Part shown: positions 1 to 6,659 of the stretch, in pieces | Position numbering within the stretch: position 1 is the first letter of the stretch | Layout of the letters: the number at the start of each line of letters is the position of its first letter | From: Chitinophagaceae bacterium | GTDB taxonomy: Bacteria; Bacteroidota; Bacteroidia; Chitinophagales; Chitinophagaceae | NCBI GenBank assembly: GCA_023957155.1 | Contig: JAMLHK010000018.1 | Span: 1-64,000, forward strand | Length of the DNA stretch: 64,000 nt | Reading direction: 5' to 3' | Program-made: the position numbers and the translations under genes | Notes under the pieces: generated by a model | Seen by the model: only the letters and a program-made list of their open reading frames with translations | What the model was told of the DNA's origin: nothing | Databases searched by the model: none

Positions 1-54
1 GGCCTGTGCGGTAAAACCTGCCAGCAGCAGGAAGCATAAAATAAGTTGTTTCAT
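1..54 (-). CDS. N-terminus of a secreted protein, cut by the window edge
   Basis: The reverse strand reads an ATG at 52-54 followed by a classic signal peptide (MKQLILCFLLLAGFTAQA) that runs off the left edge. Only 18 residues are visible, so nothing can be said about the mature protein except that it is very likely exported through Sec. It lies downstream of, and on the same strand as, the small membrane protein at 138-743, 83 bases away, so the two could be co-transcribed. Confidence 0.6.
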   Translation of the reverse strand, partial: MKQLILCFLLLAGFTAQA

Positions 55-137
55 AATGATATTTGTTTTTTAGTGAATGATTGGTTTTGATTTGTTTATT
101 TGTCAGGTGTTATTCAAGTTTATTCCTTCCTGTGGGC

Positions 138-743
138 TTATGAGGTGTTTTCCGTTTCGGGCTTTGGTAATTGCGGTAAAACAGTACCGGGTATTTCGGT
201 TCCGGTAAGCTGCCGGGGCTTGTTTACCCTGATGGATTTTGCCAGGTAAATTCCCATATAACCGATAACGATAAGTTTTATAATAATGTAGAACTTTCCG
301 TAATCAACAGGCAGCCAGGAGAAAAGCAAAAACAGGAATGATACGGCAACTACCACAAACACGATGTTTCCATAATAGGTAAAAGGGGTTTGCCCTGTAA
401 GGATCTTACAATCCGGGTTGGCCGCTTTTACGTTTTGCACCAGCTCTTTTACAAAGGGGATGTAGGTTTCCGCCTGGTCGGGAAAGGTGGCAAAACTTTC
501 ATACGTGCAGGAATTAATATCGAAAGTCCTGTTGTTTGTCATTGTTATTTTGCAGCAATAGTTATTGAGGCGGTACCGGTTGTTGGGAAGATAAAGCAGC
601 CGTAGCTTTTGCACACGGGTATAGGGAATGCGGAAGTTGGCCCCGGCTTCCTGTGTGCATACCAGCTCCTGCGCTGTAAGTTCCCAGCGCTGGGGTTTTT
701 CGAGCACCGATTTTCTGAAAGTGTAATTAGCATTTATATTCAT
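138..743 (-). CDS. Hypothetical protein with two C-terminal membrane segments
   Basis: 201 residues, family not recognised. Roughly residues 1-115 are soluble and look like an all-beta, PH-like domain followed by a helix (FVKELVQNV). Two hydrophobic segments follow at about 124-145 (NIVFVVVAVSFLFLLFSWL) and 150-168 (YIIIKLIVIGYMGIYLA). The short basic and Pro-rich tail is probably cytoplasmic. There is no signal peptide, so an inner-membrane protein with both ends in the cytoplasm is the simplest topology. It lies 45 bases past the last relic stop of the repeat protein and shares its strand. The ATG at 741-743 is the only good start. Confidence 0.6.
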   Translation of the reverse strand: MNINANYTFRKSVLEKPQRWELTAQELVCTQEAGANFRIPYTRVQKLRLLYLPNNRYRLNNYCCKITMTNNRTFDINSCTYESFATFPDQAETYIPFVKELVQNVKAANPDCKILTGQTPFTYYGNIVFVVVAVSFLFLLFSWLPVDYGKFYIIIKLIVIGYMGIYLAKSIRVNKPRQLTGTEIPGTVLPQLPKPETENTS

Positions 744-788
744 TGTAAAAATTCGGGTTGCTTCCTGTCGTTGTTAATATGTAAAATG

Positions 789-950
789 TCATGTTTTTCG
801 GAGTGGTATTCTAAGTTTGTCCATAACAGTTAGATTGGTCATATCCCTGTCGGAATATTTACCGCCTTTTACTACAATGCTGTGAAAGGGGCTGTCCGGA
901 CCGGCTAAAAACTATCTTCTTTCCCGGTTGCTCCGGGTAGTGTTCAAATC
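789..950 (-). pseudogene. Relic 3' repeat unit of the 910-residue repeat protein, behind in-frame stops
   Basis: Reading on past the stop of the repeat protein in the same frame gives DLNTTRSNRERR, a TAG (912-914), then FLAGPDSPFHSIVVKGGK, a stretch with MTNLTV, and finally TGA at 789-791. This matches the intact units of the neighbouring gene, which read EAQDFNTTRSNRDNR followed by PGxPIGGIIVKGGKNPGG and MTNLTV. The TAG that ends the intact gene (951-953) sits exactly where the other copies have CAG for Gln. The region is therefore a further unit lost by nonsense mutation and then decayed, not random intergenic DNA. No insertion or deletion is needed to align it. Confidence 0.8.
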
Positions 951-2820
951 CTATTTCTCCGTTCTTTTTACCCCGGCTTCCTGTATGCCTTTTCCGGTGG
1001 GTACAGGAGCAGATATTTCAAATTTATAATTGCCCGGTTCGGTAGCATCAAAAGAAAACTCGCCATTTTCATTAGTGGTCAGGGTAAGCATCTGCCCGCC
1101 GGGATTTTTTCCTCCTTTTACAATAATACCTCCGATTGGTCCTCCGGGTCGGGCAGCCAAGCGATTATCGCGGTTGCTCCGGGTAGTGTTGAAGTCTTGT
1201 GCTTCCGCTCTTTGTGGAGCATTTGTTTGTGTAGAACCAGAACCGGGATTTGTACCTAACTGATACGGGCCGCTTCCCTCTCTGTTGCTTCTGGTGGTAT
1301 TAAAGTCCTGTGCTTCCGCTCTTTTTACCCCGGCTTCCTGTATTCCTTTTCCGGCGGGTACAGGGGTAGTAACCTGGAACAGATAATTTCCGGGTTGGGT
1401 AGCATCAAAGGAAAACTCGCCGTTATCGTTTGTTATCAGGGTAAGCATCCGCCCACCGGGATTTTTACCGCCTTTTACGGTGATACCGCCAATGGGCTGT
1501 CCTGGCCTATAAGCGGGATTTGACGGTTCGCCTTCACTTCCTGATGGGGATGCTACGGCATTTGCACCGTTAACAGCAGCACTGATTACTCCACCGGCTC
1601 CTCCTCCTCCAAAAGAATTGCCCAGCACAGAAGTAGCAGTTGGTTGTACAGACTTTTGGGGGGCGGAAGAATTATCTGTTTCTACGACTTTCCAATCTTT
1701 TGTATTACTTTTCGTAGTGTTTACAATGTGATTTTGCGGTTGTGGTGCAGAAACCTGAAACGTATAATCTCCGGCTTCCAATACTTCAAATCGCACCTTT
1801 CCATCGTTATCAACAGTCAGGTTGGTCATGCCACCGCCAGGATTTTTACCGCCTTTGACGATGATACCACCAATAGGTCCGCCGGGTCGGGCATTCACTG
1901 TTGTTCCTTCAGTTTCGCCCTCTGTGCTGCCGTCAGTTATGGGATCGGTTCTAAAATTACTGCCTTCCCTGTTACTTCTTGTGGTGTTGAAATCCTGCGC
2001 TTCCTGTCTTTGAGGCAGGTTTATCTCCATTTCATATATACCAGGTTGCAGTCCTTTAAACTCAACTTCTCCTTTTTTATTGGTCTTGGCCCTCGCCTGT
2101 ATACCGTTATTAGGGCTTTTGCCTAATTTCACATCAATGCCTTTTAGCGGTCCTCCGGCGACTCTGTCTTTCGCTGCATCGCCTGCTTTATCGAGGTTTT
2201 CTTTTGCTGCATCGCCCACTTTATCAAGGCTTGCTTTTGTAGGCTCTTGCAGATTAGAAGAATTATCTATTTCTACGACTTTCCAATCTTTTGTATTGCT
2301 TTTCGTAGTGTTTACAATGCTTTGATTTTGCGGTTGCGGTTCCGAAACCTGAAACGTATAATTACCCGGCTCGGCAATCTCCATTGAAAACCGGCCATCT
2401 TCAACAACTACCCCGTCATCTCCGGTGTTCGTTGTAAGCCGTACATTGGAAACCGAATTTTTAGCGGTTTCATGGCGTGTTTTTAATTTGATATGTTGAC
2501 GTTTTCCGGTAGGCAATCCGGAAGCAGGGTCTCTTGGGGATATGATCTCGTGTATGCCCCCTTTCAGGCTTAACACGACCGGCTCTGCTACTCTTTTTAT
2601 CCCGTTTTCATTTATGCCTTTGCCGGTAGGTGCAGCAATCTGAAAGTCATAATTTCCCGGCTCGGCTGCATCAAATGAAAACTCTCCATTATCATTGGTG
2701 GTCAGCGTAAGCATCTGGCCGCCGGGGTTTTTACCACCTTTAATGATAACACCGCCAATAGGTGTGCCGGGTCGGGCGGTCAAACGATTGTCACGGTTGC
2801 TCCGGGTAGTGTTAAAGTCC
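923..2820 (-). repeat. Intragenic DNA repeats encoding NTTRSN/NTTKSN motifs
   Basis: On the plus strand the complement of DFNTTRSNR recurs at about 923-950 (relic), 1170-1197, 1281-1308, 1970-1996 and 2793-2818. The NTTKSN variant occurs at about 1698-1725 and 2292-2318. Copies at 1170 and 2793 are nearly identical at base level (cggttgctccgggtagtgtt in both), while 1281 and 1970 differ at many third positions. This mixture suggests both recent gene conversion and older duplication. Confidence 0.8.
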
Positions 2821-3683
2821 TGCGCTTCCGCTCTTTTTATTCCATTTTCCTGAATTTCTTTTCCGGCCGGCCGTTTCCCAATGGTAAAGCTTACACCAAT
2901 ATTGAGTTCATAGCTGCTTAATTTATTTTTGACAACCTGGCTTTCCGGTTTTCCTTCTTTTAGTTGTGCCCATTCATACATATTCTTTTCGTTAAACCCT
3001 CTTTGTGGTACCAGGTAAACATACGAATGGGAAACAGCGCCGCCTATCAATGATGCCCCCTGTATAAGTATTGAAACAGACGGGCTGATATGGTACCCGA
3101 TCTTTAATTGTGGTTTTACGGAAAACGTATTGATGGCTTGATTTTCGCTGTTTGTTAAAACTACCTGTTCGGGTTTATCATTTACAGACAGGTTTAGTTT
3201 TTGCGTATAGCCGGGCATGGCGGTATGCAGGTAGCCGAAACTCACTGAAGGTGCAAAATAGATTTTGTTTACGGAGAGCATACCCTGCAACCCTAAAAAT
3301 CCTGAATAGCCGTTAGATGAATTTTTGTTTGATGCGGATGTAACGCTGGTGGATGTATTATATACCTGGTATTTTGAAGCGAGTGAGTTATTGTCCGGGG
3401 ACAGTGCGGAAAAGTGACTGTACCCGACAGTGGCTAAAATACCTGCGGTAAAATTGGTTGGATTTCCGGCGATAGCTCCTTTTCCACCCACTCCTTTCCT
3501 GTAAAAAGGAAAATATCCGTCGGCATTAAAATTAAAGCCATTGCCTGTGTTCAATGATTTACTTTGATTTGTTGCCCCCGCCAATCCGGCTGAAAGGGAA
3601 ATCAGTACATTACTTTGTTGCGCACAGGTAATTTCGCAGGCGCCAAGTAACAGGGTTATTGATAAAAAGTATTTTATACTCAT
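951..3683 (-). CDS. Secreted modular repeat protein with N-terminal barrel-like domain
   Basis: 910 residues. Residues 1-21 are an export signal; LGAC around residue 16 is lipobox-like, so lipidation is possible. Residues about 25-270 have the alternating hydrophobic strands of an outer-membrane barrel domain and end in ELNIGVSFTIGKR. The rest alternates two kinds of unit. The first is a carboxypeptidase-regulatory/Cna-B-like beta module (core PIGGIIVKGGKNPGG, then NGEFSFDATEPGNYxFQ), seen about six times, two of them divergent. The second is a short linker EAQDFNTTRSNR, four copies, with two IVNTTKSNTKDWKVVE variants. A helical DKVGDAAKENLDKAGDAAKD insert resembles LEA proteins. Two Gly-rich spacers occur. 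The function is unknown; surface display or cell-envelope binding is an inference from the signal, barrel and Ig-like repeats. Unequal crossing-over between units is likely. Confidence 0.75.
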   Translation of the reverse strand: MSIKYFLSITLLLGACEITCAQQSNVLISLSAGLAGATNQSKSLNTGNGFNFNADGYFPFYRKGVGGKGAIAGNPTNFTAGILATVGYSHFSALSPDNNSLASKYQVYNTSTSVTSASNKNSSNGYSGFLGLQGMLSVNKIYFAPSVSFGYLHTAMPGYTQKLNLSVNDKPEQVVLTNSENQAINTFSVKPQLKIGYHISPSVSILIQGASLIGGAVSHSYVYLVPQRGFNEKNMYEWAQLKEGKPESQVVKNKLSSYELNIGVSFTIGKRPAGKEIQENGIKRAEAQDFNTTRSNRDNRLTARPGTPIGGVIIKGGKNPGGQMLTLTTNDNGEFSFDAAEPGNYDFQIAAPTGKGINENGIKRVAEPVVLSLKGGIHEIISPRDPASGLPTGKRQHIKLKTRHETAKNSVSNVRLTTNTGDDGVVVEDGRFSMEIAEPGNYTFQVSEPQPQNQSIVNTTKSNTKDWKVVEIDNSSNLQEPTKASLDKVGDAAKENLDKAGDAAKDRVAGGPLKGIDVKLGKSPNNGIQARAKTNKKGEVEFKGLQPGIYEMEINLPQRQEAQDFNTTRSNREGSNFRTDPITDGSTEGETEGTTVNARPGGPIGGIIVKGGKNPGGGMTNLTVDNDGKVRFEVLEAGDYTFQVSAPQPQNHIVNTTKSNTKDWKVVETDNSSAPQKSVQPTATSVLGNSFGGGGAGGVISAAVNGANAVASPSGSEGEPSNPAYRPGQPIGGITVKGGKNPGGRMLTLITNDNGEFSFDATQPGNYLFQVTTPVPAGKGIQEAGVKRAEAQDFNTTRSNREGSGPYQLGTNPGSGSTQTNAPQRAEAQDFNTTRSNRDNRLAARPGGPIGGIIVKGGKNPGGQMLTLTTNENGEFSFDATEPGNYKFEISAPVPTGKGIQEAGVKRTEK

Positions 3684-3875
3684 TTGTATGTTTGTTGGTA
3701 ACTAACGCTTTAACCGGCTTTGTAATTGTTGTATGGATGCTGTTTTTGCTATACGGGCGGGTGTTTAAGGTTTGTTGAACAGGTTGCCTGATTCGGTGTA
3801 GGGACGAATTGCATGTGCCGGTGGCATCCGTATGCCAGGTGCAGGGAAGCGGGTCAAAGATCATTATTCCTATGT

Positions 3876-3910
3876 AAACAAAAGGCTGCCGCAACAGCAG
3901 CCTTTTGTTT
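3876..3910. terminator. Rho-independent-type hairpin between ssb and the repeat-protein gene
   Basis: A perfect 14-base inverted repeat (aaacaaaaggctgc / gcagccttttgttt) encloses a 7-base loop. It lies 16 bases past the ssb stop. On the minus strand the stem is followed by a T-rich run, as expected for termination of ssb. The A-rich flank would also let it act on the plus strand. Confidence 0.75.
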
Positions 3911-3925
3911 GTTCGGAGCCTCTGC

Positions 3926-4273
3926 TTATTTCCCGTTATTTTTAGCGCTAAGAAATAATATATCATTCACCTGTACTTCGGTAACGTATCTTTTGACGCC
4001 GTCCTTATCCGTATAATTCCGGTTAATGAGCTTTCCTTCTATAGCTACCTGGCTACCCTTGGAAAGATATTTTTCCATCAGCTCTGCATTCTTACCCCAG
4101 GCAATAGCGTTATGCCACTGGGTTTCTTTTACATTTTCGCCTTTTGCATTGCGGTAATTCTCATTGGTGGCAATAGATACGCGGGCCATTTTTTTTCCTG
4201 ATTCCGTATTGCGGATATCGGGGTTGTTGCCTAAGTTACCGATCAGCTGTACTTTGTTTTGTAACGTGTTCAT
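3926..4273 (-). CDS. ssb: Single-stranded DNA-binding protein, short form without acidic tail
   Basis: 115 residues spanning one SSB OB fold: NKVQLIGNLGNNPDIR at the start, KMARVSIATNE, TQWHNAIAWGKNAELMEKYLSKGSQVAIEGKL in the middle and RYVTEVQVNDILFL near the end. It binds single-stranded DNA as a tetramer in replication, repair and recombination. Chromosomal housekeeping SSBs carry a long linker and an acidic tip (DDDIPF type) that recruits partner proteins. Here the protein stops at SAKNNGK right after the OB fold, so partner recruitment should be absent. Short forms of this kind are common in Bacteroidota mobile elements, which fits the accessory setting. The ATG at 4271-4273 is unambiguous. 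Confidence 0.9.
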   Translation of the reverse strand: MNTLQNKVQLIGNLGNNPDIRNTESGKKMARVSIATNENYRNAKGENVKETQWHNAIAWGKNAELMEKYLSKGSQVAIEGKLINRNYTDKDGVKRYVTEVQVNDILFLSAKNNGK

Positions 4274-4547
4274 GATGCTGGGTTTTAATTGTTTTTAATG
4301 CGTATTCCCTTTCCGGGTTTTACGGGTTGTACATGAAAGCGCTTTCCTGTTTTACGATACAAATATGCAATGGCTTAAGAGCAATAGCCGGTATATAGTC
4401 GTTTAAAACCGATTTTAGTCGCTTATAAGCGTTTAAAAACGGATAATCAGGCTGAATTTTACTGTGGAAATTGCATATAAAGATTTAATTTTAACCGGAT
4501 CCCTTGGTTTGGGAAATGAAATACACCCTTTTCTAAAACGAAAAGCC

Positions 4548-4937
4548 ATGACAGACACCCCTCCCCAGGTTTATTGCCTGTATTGCGGTAAGCCCGTTAA
4601 GGGCAGGATTGATAAGAAATTCTGCGATGACTGGTGCCGCAATGCGCATAACAATAAACGGTACAGTCAAAACTCCTCCTTTGTTCGCAATGTTAACCGT
4701 ATCCTCAGGAAGAACAGGCAGATATTAGCTGTGCTGATCCCCAACGGAAAAGAAGTTGCCAAAGCCCGCCGGCAAAAGCTTGCTGAAAAAGGGTTTAATT
4801 TCCAGTTTATTACCCACACCTATACCACTCAAAAGGGGGTAACCTATTCCTTTTGTTATGAGTACGGCTATCTTTCCATAGAACACGACTATTATCTGCT
4901 GGTGAGCAGGGAAAAGAGTGAGGATGAAATCCTTTGA
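4548..4937 (+). CDS. Small zinc-ribbon protein, hypothetical
   Basis: 129 residues from the ATG at 4548. The frame is open up to a GTG at 4464, but the extra 28 residues look non-conserved and the zinc motif starts right after the ATG. Residues 9-34 hold four cysteines in CLYCG...KFCDDWCR spacing, a zinc ribbon similar to those in DUF2116-like proteins. A basic stretch (RKNRQIL, AKARRQKLAEKGFNF) and a beta-rich C-terminus follow. Proteins of this shape are frequent and uncharacterised in Bacteroidota. The cysteine pairs and basic middle suggest nucleic-acid or protein binding, but this is inference. Confidence 0.7.
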   Translation: MTDTPPQVYCLYCGKPVKGRIDKKFCDDWCRNAHNNKRYSQNSSFVRNVNRILRKNRQILAVLIPNGKEVAKARRQKLAEKGFNFQFITHTYTTQKGVTYSFCYEYGYLSIEHDYYLLVSREKSEDEIL

Positions 4938-5018
4938 GTCCTGCTATTCTCTGCTTATTTTTATACTGCGTGCATGGCTTTGGATCCGGTTTTTTTTATT
5001 TCGTTTTGACAACAGTAA

Positions 5019-5492
5019 ATGAAGCACACTTTTAAAGCAAAAATATATCAGACAGGAATTAATTGGTGCGTAGACGTTCCGGCAGAATTTACTGGACTAT
5101 TGACGGCTGAAAAAGGACGTATCAATATCAAAGGACAAATAAACGGTTTTGATTTTGCAAAAACATTAATGCCTGTAAAAAATAAACCACACCGGCTTTT
5201 TGTTAATCAGGCAATGATGAGAGGCGGTAAAACTGCTTTGGGACAAGATGCTACTTTCAAAATAGAACAAGACACCGGGAAAGCGGTTAAAAAATATCCG
5301 ACACCGTTAATTTTGACGGAGCAACTAAAGAAATATCAATTAACAACAGCGTTTGACAATTTAACGGCTTCGCCAAAAAAAGACATTCTGAAGTATCTGA
5401 ACTATGTAAAGACAGAAGAAACCTTGTTGAAGAATATAGCCAAACTGATAGCACAACTAAAAAACAAAGAAAGGAACGTGAGAATACCATAA
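5019..5492 (+). CDS. DUF1905 / YdeI-OmpD-associated family protein
   Basis: 157 residues. Residues 1-90 match the DUF1905 fold: a beta-barrel opening FKAKIYQTGINWCVDVPAEF, with GRINIKGQINGFDFAKTLMP and the HRLFVNQAMMRGG stretch. Residues about 105-150 resemble the C-terminal bacteriocin-protection (YdeI/OmdA) helical domain, with LKKYQLTTAFDNLTASPKKDILKYLNYVKTEETLLKNI. The biochemical role of this family is unsettled; protection against bacteriocins is reported for relatives. The gene is AT-richer than its neighbours, in keeping with acquisition. It sits 22 bases upstream of the next small gene. Confidence 0.75.
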   Translation: MKHTFKAKIYQTGINWCVDVPAEFTGLLTAEKGRINIKGQINGFDFAKTLMPVKNKPHRLFVNQAMMRGGKTALGQDATFKIEQDTGKAVKKYPTPLILTEQLKKYQLTTAFDNLTASPKKDILKYLNYVKTEETLLKNIAKLIAQLKNKERNVRIP

Positions 5493-5514
5493 CAAAACAT
5501 TGTGCAGCTAAACT

Positions 5515-5733
5515 ATGGGAAAAGCAAAAAATATCGGGCAAATAAAAGACGCAGGCTGGGAGTTTGGAGTTAAAAAAACTGTCATCGCCCCACAAGAGCT
5601 CTTTAATCGACAACTCTCTGATCAAGAAATTCAAGCCGCAAAACAAGAAATATTGGCTAAGCGAATACAAAAAGAAGAAGAGCAAGAGAATATAAAAGTA
5701 GTTCAAAGAAGAGTAAAAGCATCTGGGGCGTAA
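5515..5733 (+). CDS. Small hypothetical protein, possibly truncated
   Basis: 72 residues, highly charged, no recognisable family. After GWEFGVKKTVIAP comes a strongly helical Gln/Glu/Lys-rich stretch (QEIQAAKQEILAKRIQKEEE) that could form a coiled coil. The TAA at 5731-5733 is followed directly, in a +1 frame, by an open stretch encoding a membrane segment (see 5738-6043). A frameshift separating a cytoplasmic N-terminus from its membrane domain is possible but not provable here. Confidence 0.45.
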   Translation: MGKAKNIGQIKDAGWEFGVKKTVIAPQELFNRQLSDQEIQAAKQEILAKRIQKEEEQENIKVVQRRVKASGA

Positions 5734-5737
5734 ATTT

Positions 5738-6043
5738 TGGAAAAGAAAAGATATTGGTTGGGTATTTTTAATTATTTTCTTGACTTTTTCTGCTGTTGGC
5801 GCCGCTTGGTTATTGATTCAATCATTTAGTTGGAAACCTTCGGGACTTGCAGGTATAGACAATTTGTTCCCAAGACCACCACTAATAACTTATATTATTC
5901 AACTGCTCTTTTAGTTTGGGACAATTTATGTTTTGTGTAAGGAAAATATCAGACGAGTATTTTCGGTTGACAAACAAAAAATGATAGCTACAATACTGAT
6001 AACAGGGGTTACAACAATTATATTAATGTTTTTAATTTCATAA
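5738..6043 (+). pseudogene. Broken small membrane-protein gene
   Basis: An open frame with no ATG/GTG/TTG start reads FWKRKDIGWVFLIIFL, a membrane segment, then PSGLAGIDNLFPRPP and a TAG at 5912-5914. It continues in the same frame as FGTIYVLCKENIRRVF and a second membrane segment (MIATILITGVTTIILMFLIS) to TAA at 6041-6043. The amino-acid composition on both sides of the TAG is that of a real two-helix membrane protein, so a nonsense mutation plus loss of the start is likely. Family not recognised. Confidence 0.5.
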
Positions 6044-6149
6044 TGTTGAAGGAGAATGCTTGCTGCTAACAGGCAGCCTGAATATATGGCGGGGCAACGA
6101 ATATATTCTCGGCTTTTGTTCGCCAAGCCGAACTGTATAGACTTTATTA
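6044..6149. repeat. Hairpin-rich intergenic element
   Basis: This stretch holds two inverted repeats: gaatatat (6080-6087) with atatattc (6101-6108), and cggctt (6110-6115) with aagccg (6125-6130). The second hairpin, with its ttttgttcgccaagcc core, resembles the core of the larger hairpin at 24557-24614 (ttttgtgtttagccaaacc). No open frame here looks like protein. It could be a dispersed Bacteroidota repeat or a decayed recombination site. Confidence 0.4.
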
Positions 6150-6272
6150 TTGGCAGACTTTGCTGGCTGGACAATAGGTGATAATGATTCAATCTGGATA
6201 AGCGAGAAAAAACTGTATTGGCGATTACGACCCGAACTTATCGGAAACATAAAAAAGCTGAATAACACGTAA
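6150..6272 (+). pseudogene. Gene fragment directly upstream of the 6273 gene
   Basis: An open frame from a possible TTG at 6150 encodes about 40 residues, ADFAGWTIGDNDSIWISEKK followed by LYWRLRPELIG, and ends in TAA at 6270-6272, touching the next ATG. The sequence reads like the C-terminal end of a longer protein; a TAG closes the frame just upstream. The stop-start contact suggests the lost gene and the 6273 gene once formed one operon. Confidence 0.35.
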
Positions 6273-6659
6273 ATGGAATTCAAATTCTTTATCGGAGGTT
6301 ACTTGGGCGGACATTTTGAAGTTATGCTGCATAAGAACGACTTGTATTTTTTTGTCTCAGATCACCCAATGGTTAGAATGCCTGATACACTCCCGGACTA
6401 TATTGTTTCGATAAAAGATGATGAAGATTGGCTGACCTTAATAAAATTTATGACAGCACTGAATTGGAAAGAAAAATATTTCGATAACGATATTCTGGAT
6501 GGTACACAATGGGAATTTGATTTTAAAAGTGATAATAAGGAATTACACTGCTTCGGAAGTAATCAATATCCTGCTGATTTTAACGAGTTTACAAAGCGAC
6601 TATGTTTAATTACACAAAAACATAAAATACATTCACTATCCATTACAGTTAATATGTAA
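6273..6659 (+). CDS. Hypothetical protein, last codon supplied by IS481 element
   Basis: 128 residues, soluble, mixed alpha/beta. The segment GTQWEFDFKSDNKELHCFGSNQYPADFNEFTKRL follows a pattern seen in many uncharacterised bacterial proteins (Trp-x-Leu/Phe, then Gly-Ser-Asn-x-Tyr-Pro-x-x-Phe). The function is unknown; an immunity-type role is conceivable from its small-gene setting but unsupported. The IS481 element begins at 6655, so the final Met codon and TAA (6654-6659) are partly IS sequence. Past the right end of the element the frame resumes as GTT AAT AAT TAG (7943-7954), so the original protein probably ended V-N-N instead of V-N-M. Confidence 0.65.
   Translation: MEFKFFIGGYLGGHFEVMLHKNDLYFFVSDHPMVRMPDTLPDYIVSIKDDEDWLTLIKFMTALNWKEKYFDNDILDGTQWEFDFKSDNKELHCFGSNQYPADFNEFTKRLCLITQKHKIHSLSITVNM
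6648..6654. repeat. Left target-site duplication of the IS481 element
   Basis: GTTAATA occurs here and again at 7943-7949, immediately outside the two terminal inverted repeats. The match extends 6 bases further left (attaca), but on the right that extension is the end of the element itself. Seven bases is therefore the conservative size. Confidence 0.7.

Noticed and set aside
1644-2126. 160-codon plus-strand frame opposite the repeat gene
   Set aside because: It is the complement of repeated coding DNA; the long frame follows from the repeat composition.
951-3683. Repeat protein as a precursor of modified peptides cut from NTTRSN units
   Set aside because: No modification enzyme, peptidase or exporter lies nearby, and the units are separated by folded beta modules.
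3610-3966. 118-codon open frame overlapping the end of ssb and the start of the repeat gene
   Set aside because: The translation is low in structure and overlaps two certain genes and a perfect terminator hairpin.
4516-4533. 18-base sequence atgaaatacacccttttc, also at 17396-17413
   Set aside because: One exact match in unrelated contexts with no similarity on either side; probably chance or a very old fragment.
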